Origin: Saccoglossus kowalevskii
Lineage: Eukaryota > Hemichordata > Enteropneusta > Harrimaniidae
Direction of reading: 5' to 3'
Length of the DNA: 23,559 bases
Assembly: GCF_000003605.2 (NCBI RefSeq)
Contig: NW_003151266.1
Location: forward strand, 84,069 to 107,627
How positions within the stretch are numbered: position 1 is the stretch's first letter; the number at the start of each line of letters is the position of its first letter. Below are positions 18,938 to 23,559 of this stretch, in pieces. The notes under the pieces are model-generated. The model did no database searches. It was given only the letters and a program-made list of their open reading frames with translations, and had not been told where the DNA came from. Position numbers and translations under genes: made by a program.

Positions 18938-21900
18938 GAGAAATGAAACAAAACAAAATGAATGTAGTCTGCTTTTAAATTACATCATCCTGGTATGATC
19001 ATTGATGATTCTTGAAAATGTGTCAAGTCATGTGACCTGACATGGTAGAGGTCATGTGACATTATCAATTAAAAAATACTCATAAATGCAAATGCCATGG
19101 GATTCAAAAACTTGAAAATAGTACAGTAAAAAAAATAAATAAATAAATTAGTGTTGGTCTAAATATTGAAAGACATAATTTCCATCCTAGAAACATGCAA
19201 ATCAGATTTAATATCACTATGGTAACATTTGCATATTTTTGATGAAAGGTAAAACAAAAATGAAACAAACGAAAACTATATAGTAAACTTCAGTTTGAGT
19301 TTTCTTCATTTTAATTCATTAATATTATTTTTTTAACTAAAAATGCACTAATGATTTGCATAAAAAAAGTGCAGGCTATTAATATGATATACTGCACTCT
19401 GTGATGTCACAACATAATTTAAGCTCTCTTTCATCGACACTGCATTCATCCCATGTGCCTTTCGCCCTCTATTAGGAGCAGACTTAATTCTTTTGTTTTT
19501 ATGTTAATTATAATTTTATGGGCTGCAGCTGTTGTTTATCATGTGACAATGTACATATATAACAACGCTGAACCTTGCAGTCTTCACAACATCACCATGT
19601 CCCATCATGCACTTGTTTGATGATGTAATCAATATTGTGGCCTAAATAAAAATTTAAATTGAAATCACCAGAACCAATAGAATTGTGTCGACTTATTTAA
19701 GACCCAGACTTTGTGAAGAATTTTAGGCCCCCTAACTTTGTGAAGAATTTTAGACCCTCTAACTTTGTGAAGAATTTTAAATCTATTTCTGTTTGAAAAA
19801 GATGAGCCATGGACAACTAGGCCCCAAATAATTTTTTTTCAAAAATGTTTGAATATAAATTAATAAACAATGATTATGATTAGGAATTCCATTTTTGTTG
19901 TAATACCTTTTTTACATGTACATTGTTTTGGTCATTTTGTCATCGCTATGGTGATATTGTGAAGAAGACTCGGGCAGCACCTCACACTACTTTCATCTTT
20001 AAGCATGTTGTTAACAAAAAGAAATTCTTTGTTTGCCTTCCGCAGCCACATCCCGCCCACCCAGTCATTGCACCCTCTCACCCCCATGCACCCATACCAC
20101 AACCGCCCTTACCAGCAAGTATTGCGAATGCAATGGCAGCCGTGACAGGAAGCAATGCCCCCTGCTCCACCCTTTTTGTCGCCAATCTGGGAACCCACAC
20201 CACAGAAGAGGAACTCAGAGAACTTTTTGGCAGGTGAGTCAGTTTTTTGCTCTAAAAAAATTGGTGTTAAAGGGTGGTGGTCATCATTGTTGTTGCCATC
20301 ATCCTTGCTGTTATCATCCTAGCTGTTGTTGTTTTTATTGTTGTTGTTGTCTTAATTGTTGTTGTCTTCATTGTTGTTGTTGTTGTTGTCTTCATTGTTG
20401 TTGTTGTCTTCATTGTTGTTGTTGTCTTCATTGTTGTTGTTGTCTTCATTGTTGTTGTTGTCTTCATTTTGTTGTTGTTGTCAGCGTTGTCATTCTCATC
20501 GTCCTTATTGTCATTGTTGTCATCCTTGTCGTCATCAATGTTGTCATTGTCATCCTCGTCATCATTGTTGTTGTTGCCATCATCGCCATTGTTGTTGTCG
20601 TTCTTGTCATCATTGTTGTTGTTGTTGCCCTCGTCGTCATTGTTGTCGTTCTCTTCGTCATTGTTGTCATTCTCTTCGTCATTGTTGAGTTTGTTCTCGT
20701 CATCATTGTTTTTGTTGTCCTCATCGTCATTGTTGTCATCGTTATTGTCATTGTTGTTTTCATCCTTGTCATTGTCATCTTCATCATTGTTGTCATCTTT
20801 GTCATTATTGTTGTCGCCATCGTTGTTGTCATTGTCATCATCCTTGTCATGAGGTGTGCATTTAAATTTCTAGATTTCAAACTGTACAATTACTATGAAC
20901 ATAGTAGTTTTGTGATAAACACCTGAAAATCTTGTCAAATAATTAATGCTATTGTCAAAATTGTTGGAAGTTAAATCAATTTTGAAAAATACAATTCACA
21001 GACAGTTCGGCATAATTTATTTTGTCTTTCTTTTCTATCTCCTAGGATACCAGGTTTCAGTAGATTACGATTGCACAACAAGGGTGGAGCCCCATGCTGC
21101 TTTGTAGAGTTTCAAGTAAGTATGCTCATTACATGGCCCAGTTTAAGTATGCTCATTACATGGCCCAGTTTAAGTATGCTCATTACATGGCCCAGTTTAA
21201 GTACTCATTACATGGCCCAGTTTAAGTATGCTCATTACATGGCCCAGTTTAAGTATGCTCATTACATGGCCCTGTTTAAATATACTGGAGATTTGCCCAT
21301 TTCGTTTAAGATCAGGACAAATGACATCATTTGTATCAACCAGCACTACAAGTGTTTTCGTATGATAATCTCACATTTGTCTCAGCTGTATCTCCTATTT
21401 TATGAGATGGTAAGATTGGGATTGAACTGTACTAAAGTAAATTACATTGGAAATGCAGCATAACACATCAAAGTTGTAGCATCACACATCAAAGTCACAG
21501 CATCACACATCAAAGTAACAGCATCACACATCAAAGTCGCAGCATCACACATCAAAGTTGCAGCATCACACATCAAAGTTGCTGCATCACACATCAAAGT
21601 TGCAGCGTCACACATCAAAGTTGCTGCATCACACATCAAAGTTGCAGCGTCACACATCAACGTTGCAGCATCACACATCAAAGTCGCAGCATCACACATC
21701 AGAGTCGCAGCATCACACATCAGAGTCACAGCATCACACATCAGAGTCGCAGCATCACACATCAGAGTCGCAGCATCACACATCAGAGTCGCAGCATCAC
21801 ACATCAGAGTCGCAGCATCACACATCAGAGTCGCAGCATCACACATCAGAGTCGCAGCATCACACATCAAAGTTGATGTCATAAAGTAATTTTGTCTTTT

Positions 21901-22777
21901 TGCCTCCTTCCTGTAGAATGTTGTATTTGCATCACAAGCACTAAATCAAATGCAGGGTCAGGTGATGTTTTCCAGTGATCGCGGTGGACTTCGTATTGAA
22001 TTTGCCAAGAATAAAATGGGCGAGGTGAGTTGATGAACTTTGTACCATGTGAGGGACGCTGTTGCCAGAAGTCAGTGAGGGCACAGTTGCTTGTAGTCAG
22101 TTTTGCTGGTTCCCATCATCCCTTGCGAATGGCAAGTAGAAAACAGGTACCTAGTGATTGACATAAAGTTTCAATGGGCCAGGATTTCAGCCTGACATAA
22201 TCTGAAAATATTCTAATATTCGTTTTTCGTAAATAAGTTTTCATTACTGCAATAACATTATGGCCATACATTCTGCCCGCTTAAACTTCATATTTAAGAT
22301 ATGTCTGGCATTTCTCTCTGTTTCTGCGCAAATTGATAACAAAAGAAACATTTTTTGTTATTCACCTGACTTTCATGAACATGAGCGTAGGGAATGAGCA
22401 TAGGCACTGACATCAGGTAACCACGGGAAATAGAACAAACAAGAAAGTCATGGGCCAATCATAATGCTGGAACCATTACTAGTTACCTGCCTTTTGAGGC
22501 TTGGTGTGTCATGAGACTTGAGGCGGGAACCAGCGAAGTAGTCTGTGAGGGCGCTGTAGCCATCAATCTGTGAGGGTACTGTCATTTGGATGAACAATAT
22601 TCTTTATGGAGTTGTCATTTTGCAGACATTTTGCACCGTATTTCCTTAAATCTTGTTCAGTTATTTAAATCATGTCCAGCTCTTTACAGAAAATCGAATT
22701 TATTCTTCTTCTTTTCACAGCCCCAAACTCGACCTGGTGAAAACAACATGGCTGCTGTTGTTGTTGCCGCTCATTAG
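6804..22777 (+). CDS. RBPMS: RBPMS/couch potato/MEC-8 family RNA-binding protein, two RRMs (partial, 10 exons)
   Basis: Joining 6804-6881, 9313-9366, 12039-12101, 13293-13440, 15114-15168, 16475-16547, 20046-20233, 21046-21115, 21917-22024 and 22721-22777 gives one 894-nt open frame (297 residues and stop) with matching phases at every junction. RRM1 spans residues 2-83, with RNP2 LFVSGL and RNP1 PVGFVTF. A linker rich in Pro, His and Ala follows, then RRM2 at 197-274 with RNP2 LFVANL and RNP1 APCCFVEF. The wording of RRM1 ([40 protein letters not shown]) is diagnostic for RBPMS/cpo/MEC-8. Family members dimerise through the RRM and bind RNAs with paired CAC motifs, acting in alternative splicing and in mRNA localisation or translation. 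Vertebrate RBPMS has one RRM; two as here is the MEC-8 layout. The initiator exon is missing, because the first exon seen begins in phase 0 just at RRM1. Family assignment is firm; the orthologue name is inference. Confidence 0.93.
6920..7150. repeat. 30-bp minisatellite, about 8 units
   Basis: AAACCAGCT/AAACCAGTT starts recur at 6922, 6952, 6982, 7012, 7061, 7091 and 7119, with a diverged unit at 7032. The unit reads roughly AAACCAGCTTGATTCAGTTT plus GATCTGGTTT. It begins 38 bp after the donor of the first visible exon. Confidence 0.88.
7489..7720. repeat. Interspersed repeat family B (copy 2)
   Basis: GAAATGAACCCTAATTTTGG, GAGTCAATTTTTACTCAAAA, GCAGATTATAAAAGGGACTA and GGAACTGGTGGTAAAAAGGT follow the same order as in the copy at 11461. 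A 110-residue-class frame across it is incidental. Confidence 0.75.
7721..8800. other. Intronic stretch, nothing recognised
   Basis: AT-rich with T runs (7901-7917), a G run at 8195-8206 and a 17-bp direct repeat AGGGAGATCTTGTTGCC at about 8239 and 8257. The ORFs of 105 and 136 codons overlapping on opposite strands (7967-8284, 8189-8599) have no recognisable domain. Confidence 0.5.
8800..9250. promoter_or_regulatory. GC-rich, promoter-like island inside an intron
   Basis: A block clearly richer in G+C and CpG than the surrounding intron. It has a GC box (GGGGGCGG near 8812), CGCCCC near 9121, a CRE half-like TGACGTAG at 9110-9117, and three inverted CCAAT boxes (ATTGG at 9132, 9176 and 9219). 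The middle CCAAT box reads CCAATCAGC on the minus strand, a very good NF-Y site. Such a set suggests an internal or antisense promoter. No TATA box or start site can be fixed, and an old GC-rich repeat is the alternative. Confidence 0.4.
8831..8863. repeat. Perfect 11-bp inverted repeat with 11-nt loop
   Basis: TTTTCACCGCC (8831-8841) and GGCGGTGAAAA (8853-8863) are exact reverse complements around TGGCAACCCGC. A third TTTTCACCG occurs near 9015. This could be a paired protein site or a hairpin in RNA. Confidence 0.7.
9313..9366 (+). CDS. RBPMS: Exon encoding RRM1 beta2 and beta2-beta3 loop
   Basis: A 54-bp microexon-like exon, phase 0 at both ends, between TTTATTTTCAG and GTAAGTTG. Its 18 residues begin [10 protein letters not shown], the second beta strand, and end GKQGKNTS. 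The last five residues (G-K-N-T-S) lengthen the loop before PVGFV. As I recall, vertebrate RBPMS goes directly from K-Q to P-V-G-F, while Drosophila cpo has a similar G-K-T-A-S insert. The insert therefore looks like the ancestral invertebrate form and not an error. Confidence 0.94.
9540..9670. repeat. Degenerate ~72-bp repeat with GACCACCTG words
   Basis: GACCACCTGTCTATAGTGA (9572) and GACCACCTGTATATAGTGC (9644) are near-identical 19-mers 72 bp apart, with a weaker match just before 9572. Probably a remnant of a dispersed repeat. Confidence 0.55.
9814..10008 (+). mobile_element. Possible LTR fragment with start of a primer-binding site
   Basis: The segment begins TGTTAACGCC, contains an AATAAA (9912) and ends ...GTGTCCA (9996). 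Three bases later comes TGGCGCAGT, the beginning of a primer-binding-site type used by some Ty3/Gypsy-like elements. It is less AT-rich than its surroundings. No second LTR, target duplication or coding sequence was found, so this is at most a truncated relic. Confidence 0.35.
10360..10383. repeat. Short (CATGC)n microsatellite
   Basis: Four to five consecutive CATGC units in the first-strand reading, with no further extension. Confidence 0.8.
10495..10672. mobile_element. MITE copy 5, left end shortened
   Basis: TACTGTAATTTTCGCTGAAC joins the tip directly to the internal CGCTGAA segment, losing about 30 bp of the left inverted repeat. The core and the right end (TTAATTTCAGCCAAAAGAAA ... TTTTACCGTA) are present but more diverged. 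Confidence 0.72.
10673..11460. other. Intronic stretch, nothing recognised
   Basis: Moderate GC around 10880-11170. No conserved frame, no repeat of note, and no splice-flanked exon candidate in phase with the gene. Confidence 0.5.
11461..11656. repeat. Interspersed repeat family B (copy 3)
   Basis: GGAAATGAACTCTAATTTTT, GAGTCAATTTTCGG, TTTGGCTATTTTTGTCCCAG, GGCTATAAACGGGACTATTT and GGGAACTGGTGCTGAAAAGG match the copies at 7489 and 2485 in order. Confidence 0.75.
12039..12101 (+). CDS. RBPMS: Exon encoding RRM1 RNP1 and helix 2
   Basis: A 63-bp exon, phase 0 at both ends, with acceptor TTTTGTTTGCAG and donor GTGAGTGT. The 21 residues carry RNP1 (PVGFVTFE), whose aromatic residues stack on RNA bases in this fold. 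Helix 2 follows ([12 protein letters not shown]). All three exons from 6804 to here are multiples of three, so skipping any one would keep frame while destroying RRM1, an arrangement that would allow in-frame inactivating isoforms (inference). Confidence 0.95.
12450..12498. repeat. Nested inverted repeat in an intron
   Basis: AAACTGGTTT (12450-12459) and AAACCAGTTT (12489-12498) are reverse complements. Between them lies CCAGAATATTCTGG (12473-12486), a perfect 14-bp palindrome. The outer arm word also occurs in the 30-bp minisatellite at 6920. Confidence 0.7.
12499..13270. other. Intronic stretch, nothing recognised
   Basis: AT-rich intron between the RNP1 exon and the exon at 13293. A near-consensus X-box (TTTGTCATGGTAAC, 12782-12795) is the only item noted. 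Confidence 0.5.
13293..13440 (+). CDS. RBPMS: Exon encoding end of RRM1 and start of linker
   Basis: This 148-bp exon is phase 0 at its start and splits a Tyr codon at its end. Its acceptor is TTTCACCCACAG and its donor GTAAGTAC. It encodes [20 protein letters not shown] (beta 4 of RRM1), then a Lys/Ser/Pro-rich stretch ending in TPREP. Vertebrate RBPMS has the same order: [16 protein letters not shown], then a linker reaching REPY. Both flanking introns are rich in CAC triplets close to the splice sites, described as a finding. Confidence 0.95.
13637..13842. repeat. 52-bp tandem repeat x 4 with DR1 nuclear-receptor motifs
   Basis: Units start exactly at 13637, 13689, 13741 and 13793. Each begins TGAACTTTGACC(C/T), whose reverse complement RGGTCAAAGTTCA is two RGKTCA half sites separated by one base (DR1). 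DR1 is the arrangement bound by HNF4, COUP-TF and RXR receptors. The third base of the second half site is the T variant. The remainder of each unit is GTGTCACCCTAACTGCGCCC-like. The intron around it contains more TGACC words (near 13561). Confidence 0.9.
14035..14240. repeat. ~89-bp tandem repeat x 3 with octamer motif
   Basis: GGTAATTTGCATAT occurs at 14046, 14136 and 14224, each preceded by ATATTAAT-like sequence and followed by a diverged spacer containing CTTTCACA/TTCACCA words. ATTTGCAT is the exact octamer bound by POU-domain (Oct) factors. Confidence 0.75.
14241..15110. other. Intronic stretch, nothing recognised
   Basis: No conserved frame or clear repeat. Ends in the polypyrimidine tract (CTTTTCTTTTCTTAG) of the next exon. 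Confidence 0.5.
15114..15168 (+). CDS. RBPMS: Linker exon ([10 protein letters not shown] region)
   Basis: A 55-bp exon from phase 1 to phase 2, between TTTTCTTTTCTTAG and GTAAGTAAT. The joined codons give [19 protein letters not shown]. This aligns by pattern with vertebrate RBPMS just after REP (Y-E-L ... P-E-V-W ... P), including the conserved P-E-x-W. The linker is low in charged residues and rich in Pro, Ala and His, so it is probably disordered. The downstream intron is almost wholly a minisatellite. Confidence 0.9.
15177..16365. repeat. 1.2-kb AT-rich minisatellite (31-bp unit) with 287-bp higher-order repeat
   Basis: The unit is about TATTAGCATAAATTACCATA plus TGGTGTGCATG, 31 bp, with variants having TTTGCATAAATTA. 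The block 15371-15657 is repeated almost base for base at 15658-15944. The flanks 15271-15375 and 16222-16326 are also copies of each other (CATATGACATTGATSAGTAT, then ACCATTGTTTGTATTTGCAT). The array fills about 90% of this intron. Many units contain the palindrome ACCATATGGT. Confidence 0.93.
16475..16547 (+). CDS. RBPMS: Linker exon ending H-A-Q
   Basis: A 73-bp exon from phase 2 to phase 0 after TTTAATTATTGTAG. It encodes [20 protein letters not shown] and ends LHAQ. Human RBPMS has a matching Y-P-A-E-L-A-P-A ... LHAQ segment, and its isoforms diverge right after HAQ, so the donor CAG|GTACAAGG at 16548 is preferred. That donor is only moderate. A second in-phase donor, GTG|GTATGT at 16584, would add 12 residues. 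Without splicing the frame stays open to a stop at 16782-16784, so a retained-intron C-terminus is possible. Confidence 0.88.
18909..18937. repeat. T29 homopolymer
   Basis: An uninterrupted run of 29 T. It could be the tail of a retroposed sequence on the minus strand, but no retroposon body or target duplication is visible next to it. Confidence 0.85.
19027..19060. promoter_or_regulatory. Duplicated GTCATGTGAC (M-box-like) sites
   Basis: GTCATGTGAC occurs at 19027-19036 and 19051-19060, 24 bp apart. TCATGTGA is the M-box core bound by MITF/TFE-type bHLH-ZIP factors. Further TCATGTGAC words occur near 7209 and 19539. Functional role not shown. Confidence 0.3.
19701..19780. repeat. 27-bp tandem repeat x 3
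   Basis: CTTTGTGAAGAATTTTAG is repeated three times, separated by short GACCC/GCCCC/ACCCT-containing spacers. Confidence 0.85.
20046..20233 (+). CDS. RBPMS: Exon encoding Pro/His linker and RRM2 RNP2
   Basis: The largest exon seen (188 bp), phase 0 to phase 2, with acceptor TTTGCCTTCCGCAG and donor GTGAGTCAG. It opens with a His/Pro repeat-like segment ([20 protein letters not shown]), then a short Ala-rich stretch, then [12 protein letters not shown]. The last is beta 1 of RRM2 with RNP2 [18 protein letters not shown] is helix 1. The [10 protein letters not shown] wording matches the second RRM of MEC-8-type proteins. The frame upstream of the acceptor also stays open for a while by chance; no conservation is expected there. 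Confidence 0.93.
20271..20850. repeat. 580-bp compound trinucleotide tract (GTT/ATT/GTC/TTC)
   Basis: Almost every triplet fits the form N-T-N in a single register. A clean 18-bp sub-repeat (TCTTCATTGTTGTTGTTG) lies at about 20371-20465, followed by a long decayed part (CATTGTTGTCATC-like). It starts 37 bp after the donor at 20234. The long open frames that it opens on both strands, reading Val/Ile, Ser/Leu, Cys or Met-Lys-Thr repeats, are artefacts of the three-base period. Confidence 0.92.
21046..21115 (+). CDS. RBPMS: Exon encoding RRM2 RNP1
   Basis: A 70-bp exon, phase 2 to phase 0, between TTCTATCTCCTAG and GTAAGTATG. It encodes [20 protein letters not shown] and E-F-Q, holding beta 2, the loop and the RNP1-like strand of RRM2. 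The aromatic positions expected in RNP1 are F239 and F242 of the partial protein; the usual first aromatic is replaced in the A-P-C-C segment. A 27-bp minisatellite begins at the second base of its donor site. Confidence 0.94.
21117..21276. repeat. 27-bp minisatellite x 6 starting inside a splice donor
   Basis: Units begin TAAGTATGCTCATTACATGG and end CCCAGTT, at 21117, 21144, 21171, 21198 (a 25-bp unit lacking TG), 21223 and 21250. The first unit's TAAGTATG is bases 2 onward of the exon donor GTAAGTATG. In the later units the preceding base is T instead of G, so they lack the GT. Confidence 0.95.
21455..21874. repeat. 21-bp minisatellite x 20
   Basis: Exactly 420 bp made of 20 units of GCAGCATCACACATCAAAGT plus T or C. 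The first half carries mostly CATCAAAGT(T/C) and the second half mainly CATCAGAGTC, showing stepwise spread of variants. Nineteen units contain TCACAC and the first has AACACA. The array ends 42 bp before the exon at 21917. The open minus-strand frame (TLMCDAA repeated) follows from the 21-base period. Confidence 0.96.
21917..22024 (+). CDS. RBPMS: Exon encoding RRM2 helix 2 and beta 4
   Basis: A 108-bp exon, phase 0 at both ends, with acceptor CCTTCCTGTAG and donor GTGAGTTG. It encodes [20 protein letters not shown], then [16 protein letters not shown]. The S-S-D-R-G-G-x-R-I-E-F-A-K-x-K-M ending is typical of the second RRM in this family. Skipping the exon keeps frame but removes the last helix and strand of RRM2. 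Reading into the intron adds V-S and then a stop. The acceptor lies 42 bp after a 20-copy array of a CAC-containing repeat. Confidence 0.95.
22025..22720. other. Last intron, nothing else recognised
   Basis: No repeat array or extra exon seen. It contains GTGAGGGCRCTGT words three times (about 22047, 22075 and 22546) as a weak dispersed repeat. Confidence 0.5.
22721..22777 (+). CDS. RBPMS: Last coding exon and stop codon
   Basis: After the strong acceptor TTCTTCTTTTCACAG, 54 coding bases and TAG encode [18 protein letters not shown]. This is a short tail with a run of Ala and Val, partly from a GTT/GCT-rich stretch. The tail has no recognised domain. The phase-0 junction with the preceding exon and the quality of the acceptor support it, although an alternative last exon further downstream cannot be excluded. 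Confidence 0.82.
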   Translation, partial: PQTRPGENNMAAVVVAAH

Positions 22778-23238
22778 TTGCAGTGATCACTGGATTTGAC
22801 ATGACATGACCCTCTACCCTTTGAACTCTGACCACCCGGAGCACATCATACCACAACCTCAAGATATTTACCAATGAGGCCATATCCTTAACCTTTCAAC
22901 TCTGACCTAGATGTCATTACTATGGTGACAATGTCTCTAAGTTAGACTAGTCATGAGTTGTGTCACTATTGTGTAACATGACAGTGATAGACAAATTTTA
23001 TAGGTCAATATTTTCTTTTGTCTCATTTTGTTACAAAGTGTGTTTCTTTCGTGAAAAAACGCAGGGTCTTTTGTTATTTTAATTGTAGGTCACTTATTTT
23101 TTCTGAAATGTGGCATGAAAAGCTCATAACTTAAATAAGTATAGCTGAATTTTAAAATGTTTTCTCCTTACTGTCTGTAACCCTTTGAGTGCTACAATCT
23201 TTGGCAGCAAAATGTCAGTGCAACACTTTGCCTGTTGG
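22778..23238 (+). other. Probable 3' UTR and flank
   Basis: Sequence after the stop codon before the terminal tandem repeat. It includes several TGACC/CTCTGACC words (22797-22910) of the kind scattered elsewhere in the window. No AATAAA or ATTAAA was found between the stop and the window end, so the polyadenylation site is not defined here and may lie beyond the window. Confidence 0.5.
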
Positions 23239-23559
23239 TAAATTCAAATGTTTTGATAATTTTGATTCAAATGAGCATAAGTTCATTATGGCTACCGGTA
23301 TATGTTTTGATCAAAATTTTGGAAAATTCAAATTTTTTGGATAATTTTGATTCAAATGAGCATAAGTTCATTATGGCTATATGTTTTGATCAAAATTTTG
23401 GAAAATTCAAATTTTTGGGATAATTTCGATTCGAATGAGTATAAGATCATTATGGCTATATTTTGTGATCAAAATTTTGGAAAATTCAAATTTTTTGGAT
23501 AATTTTGATTCAAATGAGCATAAGTTCATTATGGCTATATGTTTTGATCAAAATTTTGG
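23239..23559. repeat. 79-bp tandem repeat x 4, running off the window
   Basis: Units start at 23239, 23323, 23402 and 23481. The last three are 79 bp; the first is 84 bp because of a CCGGTA-containing insertion. Each contains GATTCAAATGAGCATAAGTT, CATTATGGCTATATG and the palindromic TTTTGATCAAAA. Confidence 0.93.

Larger units (their letters stand above)
16548..20045. other. 3.5-kb intron between linker exons
   Basis: No conserved exon was recognised. It holds a GC-rich patch with a 12-base G run (18164-18240), a 29-base T run (18909-18937), a duplicated M-box-like word and a 27-bp repeat (19701-19780). Alternative terminal exons of the kind known in vertebrate RBPMS could lie here but were not identifiable. 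Confidence 0.6.

Noticed and set aside
20274-20889. Other long frames over the trinucleotide tract (Val/Leu/Ser-rich on +, Met-Lys-Thr-rich on -)
   Set aside because: A three-base repeat opens several frames at once. No non-repeat domain is present in any of them.
20033-20926. 297-codon frame with Cys-rich and Val/Ile-rich repeats on the + strand
   Set aside because: It runs through the trinucleotide tract and across the real splice donor at 20234. Its composition is set by the GTT/GTC repeat, and the true exon frame is a different one with a clear RRM.
21455-21874. CRISPR-like array
   Set aside because: The 21-bp units are contiguous with no unique spacers, and the locus is eukaryotic.
21442-21882. 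Minus-strand 146-codon frame of repeated TLMCDAA, and + strand HHTSESQ frame
   Set aside because: The 21-bp period keeps frames open. The array lies inside an intron of a well-supported gene and has no promoter or splice context of its own.

Overview
The window is a piece of an animal nuclear genome carrying most of one protein-coding gene on the + strand. Coding exons are short (54-188 bp), sit in long AT-rich introns (0.7-3.5 kb, and more than 6.8 kb for the first), and are bounded by GT/AG splice sites. The rest is tandem arrays and interspersed repeats; there are no operons or ribosome binding sites. The protein looks most like the invertebrate members of the RBPMS / couch potato (cpo) / MEC-8 family. 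Together with the repeat style (MITEs, AT-rich minisatellites, TGACC-rich repeats) this suggests a marine invertebrate, perhaps an ambulacrarian deuterostome (echinoderm or hemichordate). The species guess is inference and weak.

The gene: ten coding exons (6804-6881, 9313-9366, 12039-12101, 13293-13440, 15114-15168, 16475-16547, 20046-20233, 21046-21115, 21917-22024, 22721-22777) join in one open frame of 894 nt. This gives 297 residues plus a TAG stop. The N-terminal exon or exons lie upstream of the window or were not recognised. The product has RRM1 (residues ~2-83), a Pro/His/Ala-rich linker (~84-196), RRM2 (~197-274) and a short tail. Vertebrate RBPMS/RBPMS2 keep only the first RRM, whereas nematode MEC-8 has two, so this is the two-RRM form. 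The family regulates splicing, localisation and translation of RNAs carrying CAC motifs.

Layout: 1-6803 is the 3' part of a long intron, with a ~157-bp tandem repeat, several copies of a TA-flanked MITE, a decayed transposon remnant and two perfect RFX X-box-like palindromes. 6882-16474 holds exons 2-6 and their introns: a 30-bp array, a GC-rich promoter-like island with CCAAT and GC boxes (8800-9250), a possible LTR fragment, a 52-bp x 4 array carrying perfect DR1 nuclear-receptor sites, an ~89-bp x 3 array with octamer motifs, and a 1.2-kb array of 31-bp units with a 287-bp higher-order duplication. 16548-22777 holds the RRM2 exons, whose introns contain a 580-bp trinucleotide tract, a 27-bp x 6 array starting at base 2 of a splice donor, and a 21-bp x 20 array ending 42 bp before an acceptor. 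22778 onward is 3' UTR/flank running into a 79-bp tandem repeat at the window end.

No CRISPR array, prokaryotic system or second gene was found. The most testable new idea is autoregulation: the 20-copy intronic array next to an RRM2 exon transcribes UCACAC in almost every unit, and CAC clusters flank the exon that completes RRM1. Both match the motif this protein family is known to bind.
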